Part shown: piece after piece, positions 32,213 through 41,054 of the stretch
How positions within the stretch are numbered: position 1 is the stretch's first letter
Layout of the letters: each line of letters begins with the position of its first letter
DNA from: Draconibacterium sp.
GTDB taxonomy: Bacteria > Bacteroidota > Bacteroidia > Bacteroidales > Prolixibacteraceae
Length of the DNA stretch: 64,000 bases
Assembly: GCA_016705335.1 (NCBI GenBank)
Contig: JADIYN010000078.1
Span: 120,871 to 184,870, forward strand
Direction: 5' to 3'
Translations under genes and position numbers: made by a program
The notes under the pieces: model-generated
What the model saw: the letters and a program-made list of their open reading frames with translations, nothing else
Databases searched by the model: none
What the model was told of the DNA's origin: nothing

Positions 32213-33531
32213 TTAAACAGTTATGTTCATGTCGTTTTTCAACAATTCAATTTCTACTTGTTTGTAGTAACTGTTACCCCAAAACGGTGCCCACTTTGAA
32301 ATCAACTTTTTACTTTTAAAATCGTCAAAAACAACTTCAAAGGACAAAACATTGTATAACAGATCGAAATCCGTAAACGCAGTTGTTGGATTTCCAATAC
32401 CAATATTAAAATCAATAGAATAAATACCTTTTGCTAAATTGTGATTATTGACCCTAACAACAATTTCAAAAGGTTCAGTATTTTCCGGGAGATCGAAGTT
32501 TTCGGAAAAAAAGCAGCCCACACGGTTTCCTGTATTTGCATTAGCGTTTATCATCCCTTTTATCCGAACCTCTCGCTTTTTCAAATTGTTTACTTTTAAC
32601 GTAAGTTTAATTTTAAGAGGCTCATCTGTAGCCATTTCTGCTTCGTTCAGTAATTCAGCGGCCAGCAATTCAACTTCCTTTTCGCAGTGGTATCTTCTGT
32701 GTTTTGCCTGAATTATTGTTTTCCTACCAAATAATCTCTTGATTCGCCCAAATAGTTTTCAACCGCTTCATTTATTTCACCTGAAAAGCTAACTAAACCA
32801 TCCTTTAAAACAATTCCATTATTACACAAATTTCTAACCGCTCCCATATTATGACTAACAAACAAAACTGTCCTGCCGTGGTCATGTGAAACTTCCTGCA
32901 TTTTACCTATGGCCTTTTTTTGGAATTCAGCATCACCAACCGCCAAAACTTCATCAACAACCAATATTTCAGGTTCCAAATGGGCAGCAATGGCAAAACC
33001 CAACCGTACTGTCATTCCACTTGAATATCTTTTAACTGGTGTGTCAACATATCGTTCAACTCCGGCGAAATCAACAATTTCATCAAATTTACGATTGATT
33101 TCATCTTTTGTCATTCCCATTATTGCTCCATTCATGAAAACATTTTCACGTCCAGTCATTTCAGGATGAAAACCAGTTCCAACTTCTAATAGTGAGGCAA
33201 TGCGACCTTGAGCTTTGATAATGCCAGTGGTTGGTTTGGTAATTTTTGAGAGTATTTTTAATAAGGTTGATTTACCAGCACCATTTTTACCTATTATTCC
33301 TAAAACCTCTCCTGATTTTACTTCGAAATTAATATCGCGAAGTGCCCAAACATATTCACTCTCTCCTTTACTTGCACGATCATTAGTATCTCCAATTTTC
33401 AGGTACGGATCTTCTTTTCCTCTCATTTTAAACCACCATCGGTTTAAATCGTGACTTAGAGTACCAGTTCCTATTTGTCCTAAACGGTACTGTTTACTAA
33501 TATTTTCAAATTTTATTGCGATGTCGTTCAC
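32213..33531 (-). CDS. wzt: Polysaccharide ABC transporter ATPase with C-terminal glycan-binding domain (frameshifted)
   Basis: The N-terminal nucleotide-binding domain (32713-33531) has Walker A GIIGKNGAGKSTLLK, signature YSSGMTVRLGFA, Walker B EILVVDEVLAVGD and switch His FVSHNM. The frame stops at VGKQ, but one extra A in a four-A run near 32727 gives GKTIIQAKHRRYHCEKEVEL and joins 32213-32668. That part is a beta-sandwich of the Wzt C-terminal type, which recognises the finished chain terminus. About 440 codons matches Wzt of O9a-like systems. Works with Wzm immediately upstream. Confidence 0.92.
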
Positions 33532-33554
33532 TGCGTATCTTTTAGAACAAATAA

Positions 33555-34432
33555 TTAAATGGTGTCCATAAATCTTTTTTCAACCTTGTTAAAAACCAAA
33601 ATCCCCGACAATAAAATTACAACTGTAAATCCGGCACTATAAAGAAGATAGCCAAAGTTAAAGTCTGGTTGGTTTAGAAATCCATATTTGAAAGCCTCAA
33701 CAACCGCTGTCATTGGATTTGCCACGATGAGCCATTTGTATTTTTCGGGAGCTGCACTAAGTGGATATATAATTGGCGTAGCATACATCCATAGTTGCAC
33801 CCCAAATTGAACCAGAAAAACAAGGTCCTTATATTTGGTTGTCAAAGCTGAAATAATCATTCCAAAACCAAGAGCTAACCCAGCCATAATTATTATCAAA
33901 ACAGGAAATAACAAAACTCCAATATTGGGATGGATTGGAATACCCTGTGCGAGATAATAAATATAAAATATTGCGAAAAGGAAAAACTGTATCCCAAATC
34001 TTACCAAATTTGAAATGATTATTGAAAAAGGAACAACTACCCGTGGAAAATAAACTTTTCCGAAAATGTGTTGATTATCTTTAAAAGTTAATGAAGTTCG
34101 GTTTAAACAATCTGAAAAATAATTCCAGCATAAAATACCTGCCATATAAAACAAACCTTGAGGCAAACCATCAGTGGAAATGCCAGCCAACCTGCCAAAA
34201 ATTACAATAAACATTAATGTTGTAAAAAGGGGTTGAATAAAAACCAAAGTGGTCCTAAAATGGTTTGTTTGTAAAAAGTAACGATATCGCGTTTTACATA
34301 CATCATCAATAGATTGCGATATCTCCATATTTCGTTAAAGTCAATTTCAAATAAACTGCTTTCCGGTTTGATGATCATATCCCATTTTTCAACCGGTTGT
34401 TGTTTAAATTTATTGTTTTGAGTTTGGATCAT
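33555..34432 (-). CDS. wzm: Polysaccharide ABC transporter permease (frameshifted)
   Basis: An ABC-2 type permease of about 293 codons with about six membrane spans. The N-terminus 34214-34432 has IWRYRNLLMMYVKRDIVTFYKQTILGP without a span. Adding one T to the five-T run near 34248 gives GPLWFFIQPLFTTLMFIVIFG, the first span, leading into 33555-34328. The GPLW-x-x-IQP motif is a family hallmark. Exports undecaprenyl-linked polymer with Wzt. Its stop is 23 bases upstream of wzt. Confidence 0.92.
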
Positions 34433-34446
34433 ATGGTTTTTGATTC

Positions 34447-35448
34447 TTAATAAGAGCTTTTATTTAAAATTTGATTTTTCTGGATTGTAATTGAATACCA
34501 CTTTTCTAAGCCTGATAATAATTGGAGTTCATCTTCTTTTAAATATTTAGTATAAATACCAATACTTTCTATTGCATTTACAGGATCAAAATGCACTTTG
34601 TTTTCGAAATATTTTGATTCTTGATACCTATAAAACTCTCAATCGCAATTTTATATTCGCTGTAATTATCTATCAAACCTTCAAAATCAACTAATAATAA
34701 ACTATCATCATCCAGTTCGTTTCTTAAAATATTAATCCATTCAAACCTTTTCTTAATAGCTTCAATATGTATAGTAATTGCAGTTTTCTGTTCTTCCAAA
34801 AATAGTTTCCAAAGCAACTCCACCATAATTTACATAAGGCGATCCATAAGGAGCATACAATATGCCTTTTTTGATAATTTCTGCTAATTGGTCTTTTGGA
34901 TCTCTATAAACCACAATTAATTTAAATGGATTAAAAACTTTCTTCCAAACGCTTGTATTTATTGCACTTAAAAGTGGTTGGTCAAATAATACGAACTCTT
35001 TATTTGAATTATTTAATCTTGCCAACTTCCTAATCCACAGGTTTGCCTGACGAATCTTATCTTCAACCAGAATTGCAGAAACCAATTTTTCGTTTAACCT
35101 CTTTAATGCATTTAACTGTTTAATTCTAAGTAAATTAAATTTAAATCGTTGCTTAAGCTCTGTAATTGTTCTGATTTCCCATTTCAGAATTGGAAAAATG
35201 CCATAAATCAATCTTATACGACTTTTTAATGATGTAATTTTTCCAATTTCGTTTAAAAATTCATTATCCTGTTGGTTGTCAAGCTGATCGGCAACCAACC
35301 CAGGAGCTCTAAAGTCGTTAAATTCATTTTGAATAATATGAATATCATCATACTCCCTTAAAAAATCAACTATTGCACTTGAACCTGTTGAAAGCAAACC
35401 AACAACCAAAATATTAGTTTTATCTTTTTTCATTTTAGAAATTGACAA
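34447..35448 (-). CDS. Sulfotransferase-like protein (two frameshifts)
   Basis: About 330 codons. The P-loop-like 5'-phosphosulfate motif ILVVGLLSTGSSAIVDFL is at residues 13-30. LIVVYRDPKDQLAE, an RDP-type 3'-phosphate motif, is near residue 180. Restoring one A near 34795 gives GRTEKTAITIHIEAIKKRF, and one near 34630 gives IGIKESKYFENKVHFDP, running to a stop at 34447. It probably transfers sulfate from PAPS to a sugar hydroxyl of the exported polymer. The donor-binding motifs support the fold; the acceptor is unknown. Wzm starts 15 bases downstream. Confidence 0.72.
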
Positions 35449-35557
35449 CCTGTTATGTTCAGGATTTCAAAGATTAAGAGGCTTGGCTCAATTTGTTTAT
35501 GTGTTGGTTTTTTATCTTTTATCTCCAAACTTCGAAAATGAAAACCGTATCGATTAT

Positions 35558-36685
35558 TTAGAATCCATTATTTATCAGTTCAACAACTTTCATTACTTCA
35601 GCATCCGTCATAACCGGACTTATTGGTAAGCTCAAAACTTCATTGTGAATTTGTTCTGTTATCGGCATTTTTAATGAATTTAAATTTCGATAAGCAATTT
35701 GTTTATGTGGAGGAATCGGATAATGGATTAGTGTTTGAACCCCATTCCCGGTTAAATAACTTTGTAATTTGTCGCGCAATTTATGTCGGATAACAAACAG
35801 ATGCCACACGTGAGAAAGTTGATTGTCGAAGTTGGAAAGTTGAAAATAGTTCTTTTTAACAGGTAAAATTACATCTGGATTAGAAATATTATCACAATAA
35901 TATTGGGCAATTTGACGACGCCGAATATTGTCGGTATCAAGACGTTTTAGTTTAACCCTGAGTACTGCAGCTTGTATTTCGTCTAACCTTGAATTTAAAC
36001 CCTGAAATTCACTAACATACTTCACTTTGGACCCATAATTGGCTAATGCTCTGATAATTGTTGCCAATTCATCGTCATTTGTAGTTACTGCCCCGCCATC
36101 GCCAAGACAACCGAGATTTTTACCTGGGTAAAAACTATGCCCTGACACATGTCCAATGGCACCTGTACGTCTCTCTCGATAAATAGCTCCAATAGCTTGT
36201 GCATTATCTTCAATAAGTTTAAGATTATATTTTTCAGTTATGCGTTGTATTTCAGGATGCATTGCATTTTGACCATATAAATGAACAAGCATTATTCCTT
36301 TGGTTCGATCGGTAATTTGTTCTTCAATTTTTATCGGGTCAATATTGTATGTATTTAAATCCGGTTCAATTAAAACGGGCTTTAGACGATTATCGCTGAT
36401 TGCTAAAATAGAAGCAATAAAAGTATTGCCAGGAACTATTATTTCATCGCCCTCGTTCATTAATCCCATTTCGATATAGGCCTTTAATATTAAACGCAGA
36501 GCATCCAAACCATTTGCAACTCCAATGCTGTGCTTAGTGCCAATATATTGGGAGTACTCCATTTCAAAAGACTTTGTTTCTTTGCCTTGCAAATACCAAC
36601 CTGCATCCAATACACATTTTACGGCATCAGATAATTCCGGTTCAAAACTGTCATTTATGGCTTTTAGATCGAGAAACTTAATCAT
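35558..36685 (-). CDS. fdtB: DegT/DnrJ/EryC1 sugar transaminase (FdtB/QdtB-like)
   Basis: 375 residues. PLP-dependent aminotransferase of nucleotide sugars. IKFLDLKAINDSFEPEL starts the protein, IEDNAQAIGA binds PLP, and HSFYPGKNLGCLGDGGA carries the Schiff-base Lys. Placed between the 3,4-ketoisomerases plus acetyltransferase and the export genes, it most likely makes dTDP-3-amino-3,6-dideoxyhexose from the 3-keto intermediate. It overlaps the upstream acetyltransferase gene by 4 bases (ATGA). Confidence 0.9.
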   Translation of the reverse strand: MIKFLDLKAINDSFEPELSDAVKCVLDAGWYLQGKETKSFEMEYSQYIGTKHSIGVANGLDALRLILKAYIEMGLMNEGDEIIVPGNTFIASILAISDNRLKPVLIEPDLNTYNIDPIKIEEQITDRTKGIMLVHLYGQNAMHPEIQRITEKYNLKLIEDNAQAIGAIYRERRTGAIGHVSGHSFYPGKNLGCLGDGGAVTTNDDELATIIRALANYGSKVKYVSEFQGLNSRLDEIQAAVLRVKLKRLDTDNIRRRQIAQYYCDNISNPDVILPVKKNYFQLSNFDNQLSHVWHLFVIRHKLRDKLQSYLTGNGVQTLIHYPIPPHKQIAYRNLNSLKMPITEQIHNEVLSLPISPVMTDAEVMKVVELINNGF

Positions 36686-37725
36686 TTTGATATTTTAAAC
36701 TGTAATAACTTTACTACTTTTTCCCGGTATTTTAGGAATGTTTCTTTATTTAATTTGAAAAAGAAATTTAATTCATCTTCGTTTATTTTTTTAGGATGAA
36801 ATAAATAAGCAAAATACAAAACACTTGTATTTTTCTTTCTGACATCAAACATACAAGTGTTAAAACCCAACTTTTCAAATCCATATTCAACACTTAAAAG
36901 CCATGCTTTTATAGCTAACTGTTCTTTGTTATCAGGCAAACAAATCCAACTGCCAATAGTAAAACTGTCTTCATTAAAATCATACAATCGAATAGTTCCC
37001 CAGGGCTTGAGATTTAAATCTTCAAAAATAAAATAGAATTCTTTATTCAATTCTTCTCGCTTTTTATAGCTGTTTATCCAGTTTACCTGATCTTCAATAT
37101 TTGGAGAAGTCCATGAAATATTTTGCCCCAATTTTAAATCCGTCCTCAATTTAATAATAAATGCTGCATCTGATTTCTCTATCAATCTTAGATTAATATT
37201 TTGAATTTCAAAAGAGCTTTCGTGCATTTCAACTATTTCATTATTCTTCCAGTGAAATTTTTTACCTGAATTTTTTGATACCAAATCAAGACCCAACACC
37301 TCTCCAAGTTGAGTAACGTAGCCTATTTGCCTGGCTGGATTACCAATCCATAACTCGAAATCAGGAATACTCTTCGTAACAACTGCCCCTGCCCCAACCA
37401 TAGCATACTTTCCAATTGTATTTCCTGCAAGAATTGTTGAATTTCCACCGATTGATGCACCTTTTTTAATTATAGTTCTTACCAAAGGTAACTGATTCCT
37501 TTTAGAACGAGGATAAAGATCGTTTGTGAAAGTTACATTTGGTCCTATAAAAACATCGTCTTCCAATGTTATACCATCCCAAACTTGCACTCCCGATTTT
37601 ACAGTAACGTTATTGCCTATGATAACATCGTTTTCAATAAAAACATTACAATTAATATTACAATTATTACCAATTACTGCTTTGGGAAGAACTATGCCAA
37701 ACATCAGAAGGTTGATTGAACTCAC
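36682..37725 (-). CDS. Bifunctional fusion: hexapeptide acetyltransferase (FdtC/QdtC-like) plus GNAT domain
   Basis: 347 residues. Residues 10-150 form a hexapeptide beta-helix (NVFIENDVIIGNNVTVKSGV, FIGPNVTFTNDLYPRSKRN, SIGGNSTILAGNTIGKYAMV, ending ELWIGNPARQIGYV) very like sugar 3-N-acetyltransferases. Residues 170-345 are a GNAT-type domain (INLRLIEKSDAAFIIKLRTD, WGTIRLYDFNEDSFTIGSWI). The start is uncertain: the GTG at 37725 gives an atypical N-terminus, and an ATG at 37762 (MEILILENTYTISEF) joins if one indel near 37690 is allowed. It may N-acetylate the amino sugar and N-acylate a second position. Confidence 0.83.
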   Translation of the reverse strand: MSSINLLMFGIVLPKAVIGNNCNINCNVFIENDVIIGNNVTVKSGVQVWDGITLEDDVFIGPNVTFTNDLYPRSKRNQLPLVRTIIKKGASIGGNSTILAGNTIGKYAMVGAGAVVTKSIPDFELWIGNPARQIGYVTQLGEVLGLDLVSKNSGKKFHWKNNEIVEMHESSFEIQNINLRLIEKSDAAFIIKLRTDLKLGQNISWTSPNIEDQVNWINSYKKREELNKEFYFIFEDLNLKPWGTIRLYDFNEDSFTIGSWICLPDNKEQLAIKAWLLSVEYGFEKLGFNTCMFDVRKKNTSVLYFAYLFHPKKINEDELNFFFKLNKETFLKYREKVVKLLQFKISK

Positions 37726-37839
37726 TAATAGTGTACGTATTTTCTAATATTAGGATTTCCATCGGTAAGTGTTTTTGAGGTATTATATCCGGACAATTTT
37801 AATATCCAATAATATGAATTTGTTTATTTCGTGATAGGA

Positions 37840-38256
37840 TTATTGTGGTAATTTCATTTTTACAAACTGTTCATAATCCCTTATATAGTCATGCTCGTCA
37901 TATTTATGAGAAGTTAAAACCAGACATATCGCACCAGAAGAAAATTCGAAAAGTTCTCTCCATAAACCAGGGACAACAAGTAACCCGTAATTTGGCCTGT
38001 TTAATTTTACTATTTTTTTATTTATACCATCATCAAGCAAAACGTCAAAACTACCGCTTGCCGCTACAATAAGTTGATATAATTGTTTGTGAGCATGTCC
38101 TCCTCTGCTTTCACCACCCGGAACATCATATAAATAATAGGCACGTTTTATGTCAAAAGGGACATTAATATTTGATTCAATGACTGTAATATTTCCGGCA
38201 TTATTGTGTATTTTATTTAAAACCAAAATATTACAATCATATACGGTTGTTATCAT
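37840..38256 (-). CDS. fdtA: dTDP-4-keto-6-deoxyhexose 3,4-ketoisomerase, copy 1 (FdtA/QdtA-like)
   Basis: 138 residues, cupin fold (WxcM-like). YDVPGGESRGGHAHKQLYQLIV holds the metal/substrate-proximal His pair, followed by SGSFDVLLDDG, a VVPGLWREL segment and a DEHDYIRDYEQF end. Isomerises dTDP-4-keto-6-deoxyglucose to the 3-keto sugar for the transaminase encoded downstream. Its start overlaps the stop of a second copy by 4 bases (ATGA). Whether the product is galacto (FdtA) or gluco (QdtA) cannot be told from sequence here. Confidence 0.9.
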   Translation of the reverse strand: MITTVYDCNILVLNKIHNNAGNITVIESNINVPFDIKRAYYLYDVPGGESRGGHAHKQLYQLIVAASGSFDVLLDDGINKKIVKLNRPNYGLLVVPGLWRELFEFSSGAICLVLTSHKYDEHDYIRDYEQFVKMKLPQ

Positions 38257-38669
38257 AATTTTTTCTTTAGCTTAGTTAAATACTCATCATAGTCCCTTAT
38301 ATAATCGTCTTCCAAATATTCCGTGGAACTCAATATAAAAGCCAATGAATTAGTTGAAAAATTCTCCATTTGTCTCCAAATTCCGGAAGGTATATATAGT
38401 CCATAATATGATCGGTTTAGCTGGAATACCTTTTTATTTAATCCATCATCAACAAACACGTCTAAACTACCTGATAGAGCAACTATCATTTCATGTTGTT
38501 TTTTAAATGCATGTCCTCCTCTAATCTGCCCACCCGGTACATCATAAATCCAGTATGCTCTTTTTATTTCAAAAGGAAAATGTACTTCTTCTTCAATAAA
38601 TGAAAGGTTTCCACGAGGATCTTGAATTTTAGGCAACTCAACTATTTTACAATTTTCAATTGTATTCAT
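38253..38669 (-). CDS. dTDP-4-keto-6-deoxyhexose 3,4-ketoisomerase, copy 2 (FdtA/QdtA-like)
   Basis: 138 residues, same length and fold as the next gene but clearly diverged. Landmarks: YDVPGGQIRGGHAFKKQHEMIV, SGSLDVFVDDG, YIPSGIWRQMENF, EDDYIRDYDEYL. One His of copy 1 (HAHK) is replaced (HAFK), although QHEM keeps a nearby His. The pair could make different epimers, or the copies could function as a heteromer. It follows rfbA by 69 bases. Confidence 0.88.
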   Translation of the reverse strand: MNTIENCKIVELPKIQDPRGNLSFIEEEVHFPFEIKRAYWIYDVPGGQIRGGHAFKKQHEMIVALSGSLDVFVDDGLNKKVFQLNRSYYGLYIPSGIWRQMENFSTNSLAFILSSTEYLEDDYIRDYDEYLTKLKKKL

Positions 38670-38738
38670 TTTTTAAAATTAAATTCAATTACAAAGTGTT
38701 AGTAATTAATAAGAATCTAATAGAATTTAGGACTCTAA

Positions 38739-39623
38739 TTAATAATTTAATTCCCTGGCAATTTTTCTGATATAATCACCATATTGATTTTTATTATAAA
38801 AACTAGCTGCCTGAAGGAGTTTTTGAATATCAATCCATCCGTTTTGAAAAGCAATTTCTTCAAGACAAGCAATTTTAAGTCCCTGTCGATTTTCAATAGT
38901 TTGAACAAAACTTCCTGCTTCGAGCAATGATTCATGGGTACCTGTATCAAGCCACGCAAATCCACGTCCCATTTTATTTAATTTAAGCCTGTTCTCTATT
39001 AAATATGACTGATTTACAGTAGTAATCTCCAATTCTCCCCTGGTGGATGGTTTTATTTCTTTAGTTTTTTGAACAACATCATTTGGATAAAAATAAAGGC
39101 CAACAACGGCAAAATTAGATTTTGGCAATTCAGGTTTTTCCTCTATCGACAATACATCGCCATTTTTGTTGAATTCGGCAACACCATATCGTTTAGGGTC
39201 ATTTACATAATAACCAAATACACAAGCTTTTTTATTTGCTTCTACTATTTTCGTTGCTTCTTTAAGCATTGGAACAAACCCAGCACCATAAAAAATATTA
39301 TCTCCAAGAACCAAACACACATCATCTGAACCAATAAACTGTTCTCCCAATAGAAAAGCCTGTGCTAATCCATCAGGTGAAGGTTGGATAACAAAAGTTA
39401 GCGAAATACCCCATTGAGAACCATCGCCCAAAAGACGAATAAAACCAGCCTGATCTTCTGGCGTAGTAATTATCAATATTTCCCTTATCCCAGCCAACAT
39501 TAAAACCGACAAAGGATAGTATATCATTGGTTTATCATAAACAGGTAATAGTTGTTTTGACACTCCCTGAGTGATTGGATGTAAACGGGAACCGGAACCC
39601 CCTGCAAGTATTATTCCTTTCAT
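38739..39623 (-). CDS. rfbA: Glucose-1-phosphate thymidylyltransferase
   Basis: 294 residues, full length. MKGIILAGGSGSRLHPIT (nucleotide-binding G-x-G-x-R), KQLLPVYDKPMIYYPL, LVLGDNIFYG, EKPELPKSNFAVVGLYFY and WLDTGTHESL are all standard RmlA motifs. It makes dTDP-glucose. The next enzyme, RmlB 4,6-dehydratase, is not in the window, so it must come from elsewhere in the genome if the FdtA/FdtB branch works. Confidence 0.96.
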   Translation of the reverse strand: MKGIILAGGSGSRLHPITQGVSKQLLPVYDKPMIYYPLSVLMLAGIREILIITTPEDQAGFIRLLGDGSQWGISLTFVIQPSPDGLAQAFLLGEQFIGSDDVCLVLGDNIFYGAGFVPMLKEATKIVEANKKACVFGYYVNDPKRYGVAEFNKNGDVLSIEEKPELPKSNFAVVGLYFYPNDVVQKTKEIKPSTRGELEITTVNQSYLIENRLKLNKMGRGFAWLDTGTHESLLEAGSFVQTIENRQGLKIACLEEIAFQNGWIDIQKLLQAASFYNKNQYGDYIRKIARELNY

Positions 39624-39677
39624 TATATTGTATTTAGAATAAAATCGTCATTATTTAGTACAAACATTTTTATCTAT

Positions 39678-41039
39678 TTATTTATTCCAAATTCCTTTCG
39701 CTTTCTGATATAACAACTTGTGTATTTGCAATGGTTCAGCTATTAATCCAATAATTTGACCAGATAGAACCGCTAAAACAATGCCAGTGCTATTATCAAA
39801 CCAGCGGCTAAACACAAATGCTAAACCCAAATAAACAGGTACTCCAAATAACGTAAGAAATATGGTTAAATCTAATTTCCCTAATCCGTTGATGTAGGCT
39901 GAGAATGGTGAAATGATAACTACTGTAATAGAATACAAACCCAAGGCTAACGAAAGGCTGAAAGGAATTACAATATCCCCACCAACCCATATTTTGTATA
40001 CCCAGTTGCTAATAATTATCATAAATACAATTCCAAAAACAAATAACAATGAAAGCAAGTTCAAATGTTTTAATGTCTTTTTTAACCAAACATAATCAGA
40101 CTTAATATAAGCATCTGTTACTGCCGACCATATTGGACTGAGAATAATTGAATAAACCATTACAGGAATATAGAAATATTTATAAGCAATGTTATAAATG
40201 GTAACCTCTGCAGGGCCATAAAATTGGGTAATTAAAATATTTGATGTTGTGTAGGCAATAAGATATGATATTTGCAAAACAAAGAACTTTGCACCAAAAT
40301 TAACTAATCCGTTACTTACCTTAAGGTCAATCTCTTTTATTGATGGTTTTAATTGTTTGTACCTTGAATTAAATGAAGTAATCGATACAACCAGAAAAAG
40401 TACAACTGGGATTGCACTTATTATTGTTCCCAACAAAATTAAATCCCCTTTTAAGGTAACCCTAGTTAATATCAAAACAATTAAAAATGACACCAAATTA
40501 CCTGAAGTTGTTATCAATTTTGATATTGATGGTCTTTGATCTGCTAAATAAACTACTGAAATTATTTGAACTATAAAGCGTAGAATAAAAAAAGTGAAAA
40601 CAATAGAAGTTAAAATATATAACTCCCTGTTTTCAATTGTATTTGTGTTAAGTATTGAGTTCCAGTCTAAAAAAAAATTACATAAATGAAATATTAACAA
40701 AACGACACTGAAAATACAAATTAACAGGGCATAAGTAGTGCTAACAAGTTTTTTACCCAATTTCATATTTTTGTTGGCAAACGCTTCGGTCAATTTGTTT
40801 CGCAAGCCATTACCCAAACCAATATCGAAAAAACTGAACCAACCTAAAATAGATGTCAAGGTAAGCCAAATCCCATATTTTTCCTGAGTCAAAAAATTTA
40901 ATAGAAGTGGGACATAAAATAAACCAATCAAAACACTGATTCCATCAATAAATAAGGAATAAAGCATTTCCCTTTTTGCTTTTGCCCCTCTTGTATGCCC
41001 TCTAAAAAAATTAATTAGAGTGCTAATTTTCATGTCCAT
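39678..41039 (-). CDS. Oligosaccharide flippase (MOP/Wzx-like), second copy
   Basis: 453 residues, about twelve to fourteen membrane spans, unbroken. It starts INFFRGHTRGAKAKREMLYSL with a soluble N-terminus, followed by LNFLTQEKYGIWLTLTSILGW and FDIGLGNGLRNKLTEA, typical of polysaccharide flippases. It is only distantly similar to the flippase at 27373-28769. Likely moves a lipid-linked glycan. The GT2 gene lies 15 bases upstream. Confidence 0.9.
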   Translation of the reverse strand: MDMKISTLINFFRGHTRGAKAKREMLYSLFIDGISVLIGLFYVPLLLNFLTQEKYGIWLTLTSILGWFSFFDIGLGNGLRNKLTEAFANKNMKLGKKLVSTTYALLICIFSVVLLIFHLCNFFLDWNSILNTNTIENRELYILTSIVFTFFILRFIVQIISVVYLADQRPSISKLITTSGNLVSFLIVLILTRVTLKGDLILLGTIISAIPVVLFLVVSITSFNSRYKQLKPSIKEIDLKVSNGLVNFGAKFFVLQISYLIAYTTSNILITQFYGPAEVTIYNIAYKYFYIPVMVYSIILSPIWSAVTDAYIKSDYVWLKKTLKHLNLLSLLFVFGIVFMIIISNWVYKIWVGGDIVIPFSLSLALGLYSITVVIISPFSAYINGLGKLDLTIFLTLFGVPVYLGLAFVFSRWFDNSTGIVLAVLSGQIIGLIAEPLQIHKLLYQKAKGIWNK

Positions 41040-41054
41040 TTATATTGACAATAG

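Noticed and set aside
32909..33454. Antisense ORFs opposite wzt and similar shadows elsewhere (for example 39069-39329, 17202-17480, 58261-58593)
   Set aside because: Reverse-frame shadows of well-supported genes without their own motifs.
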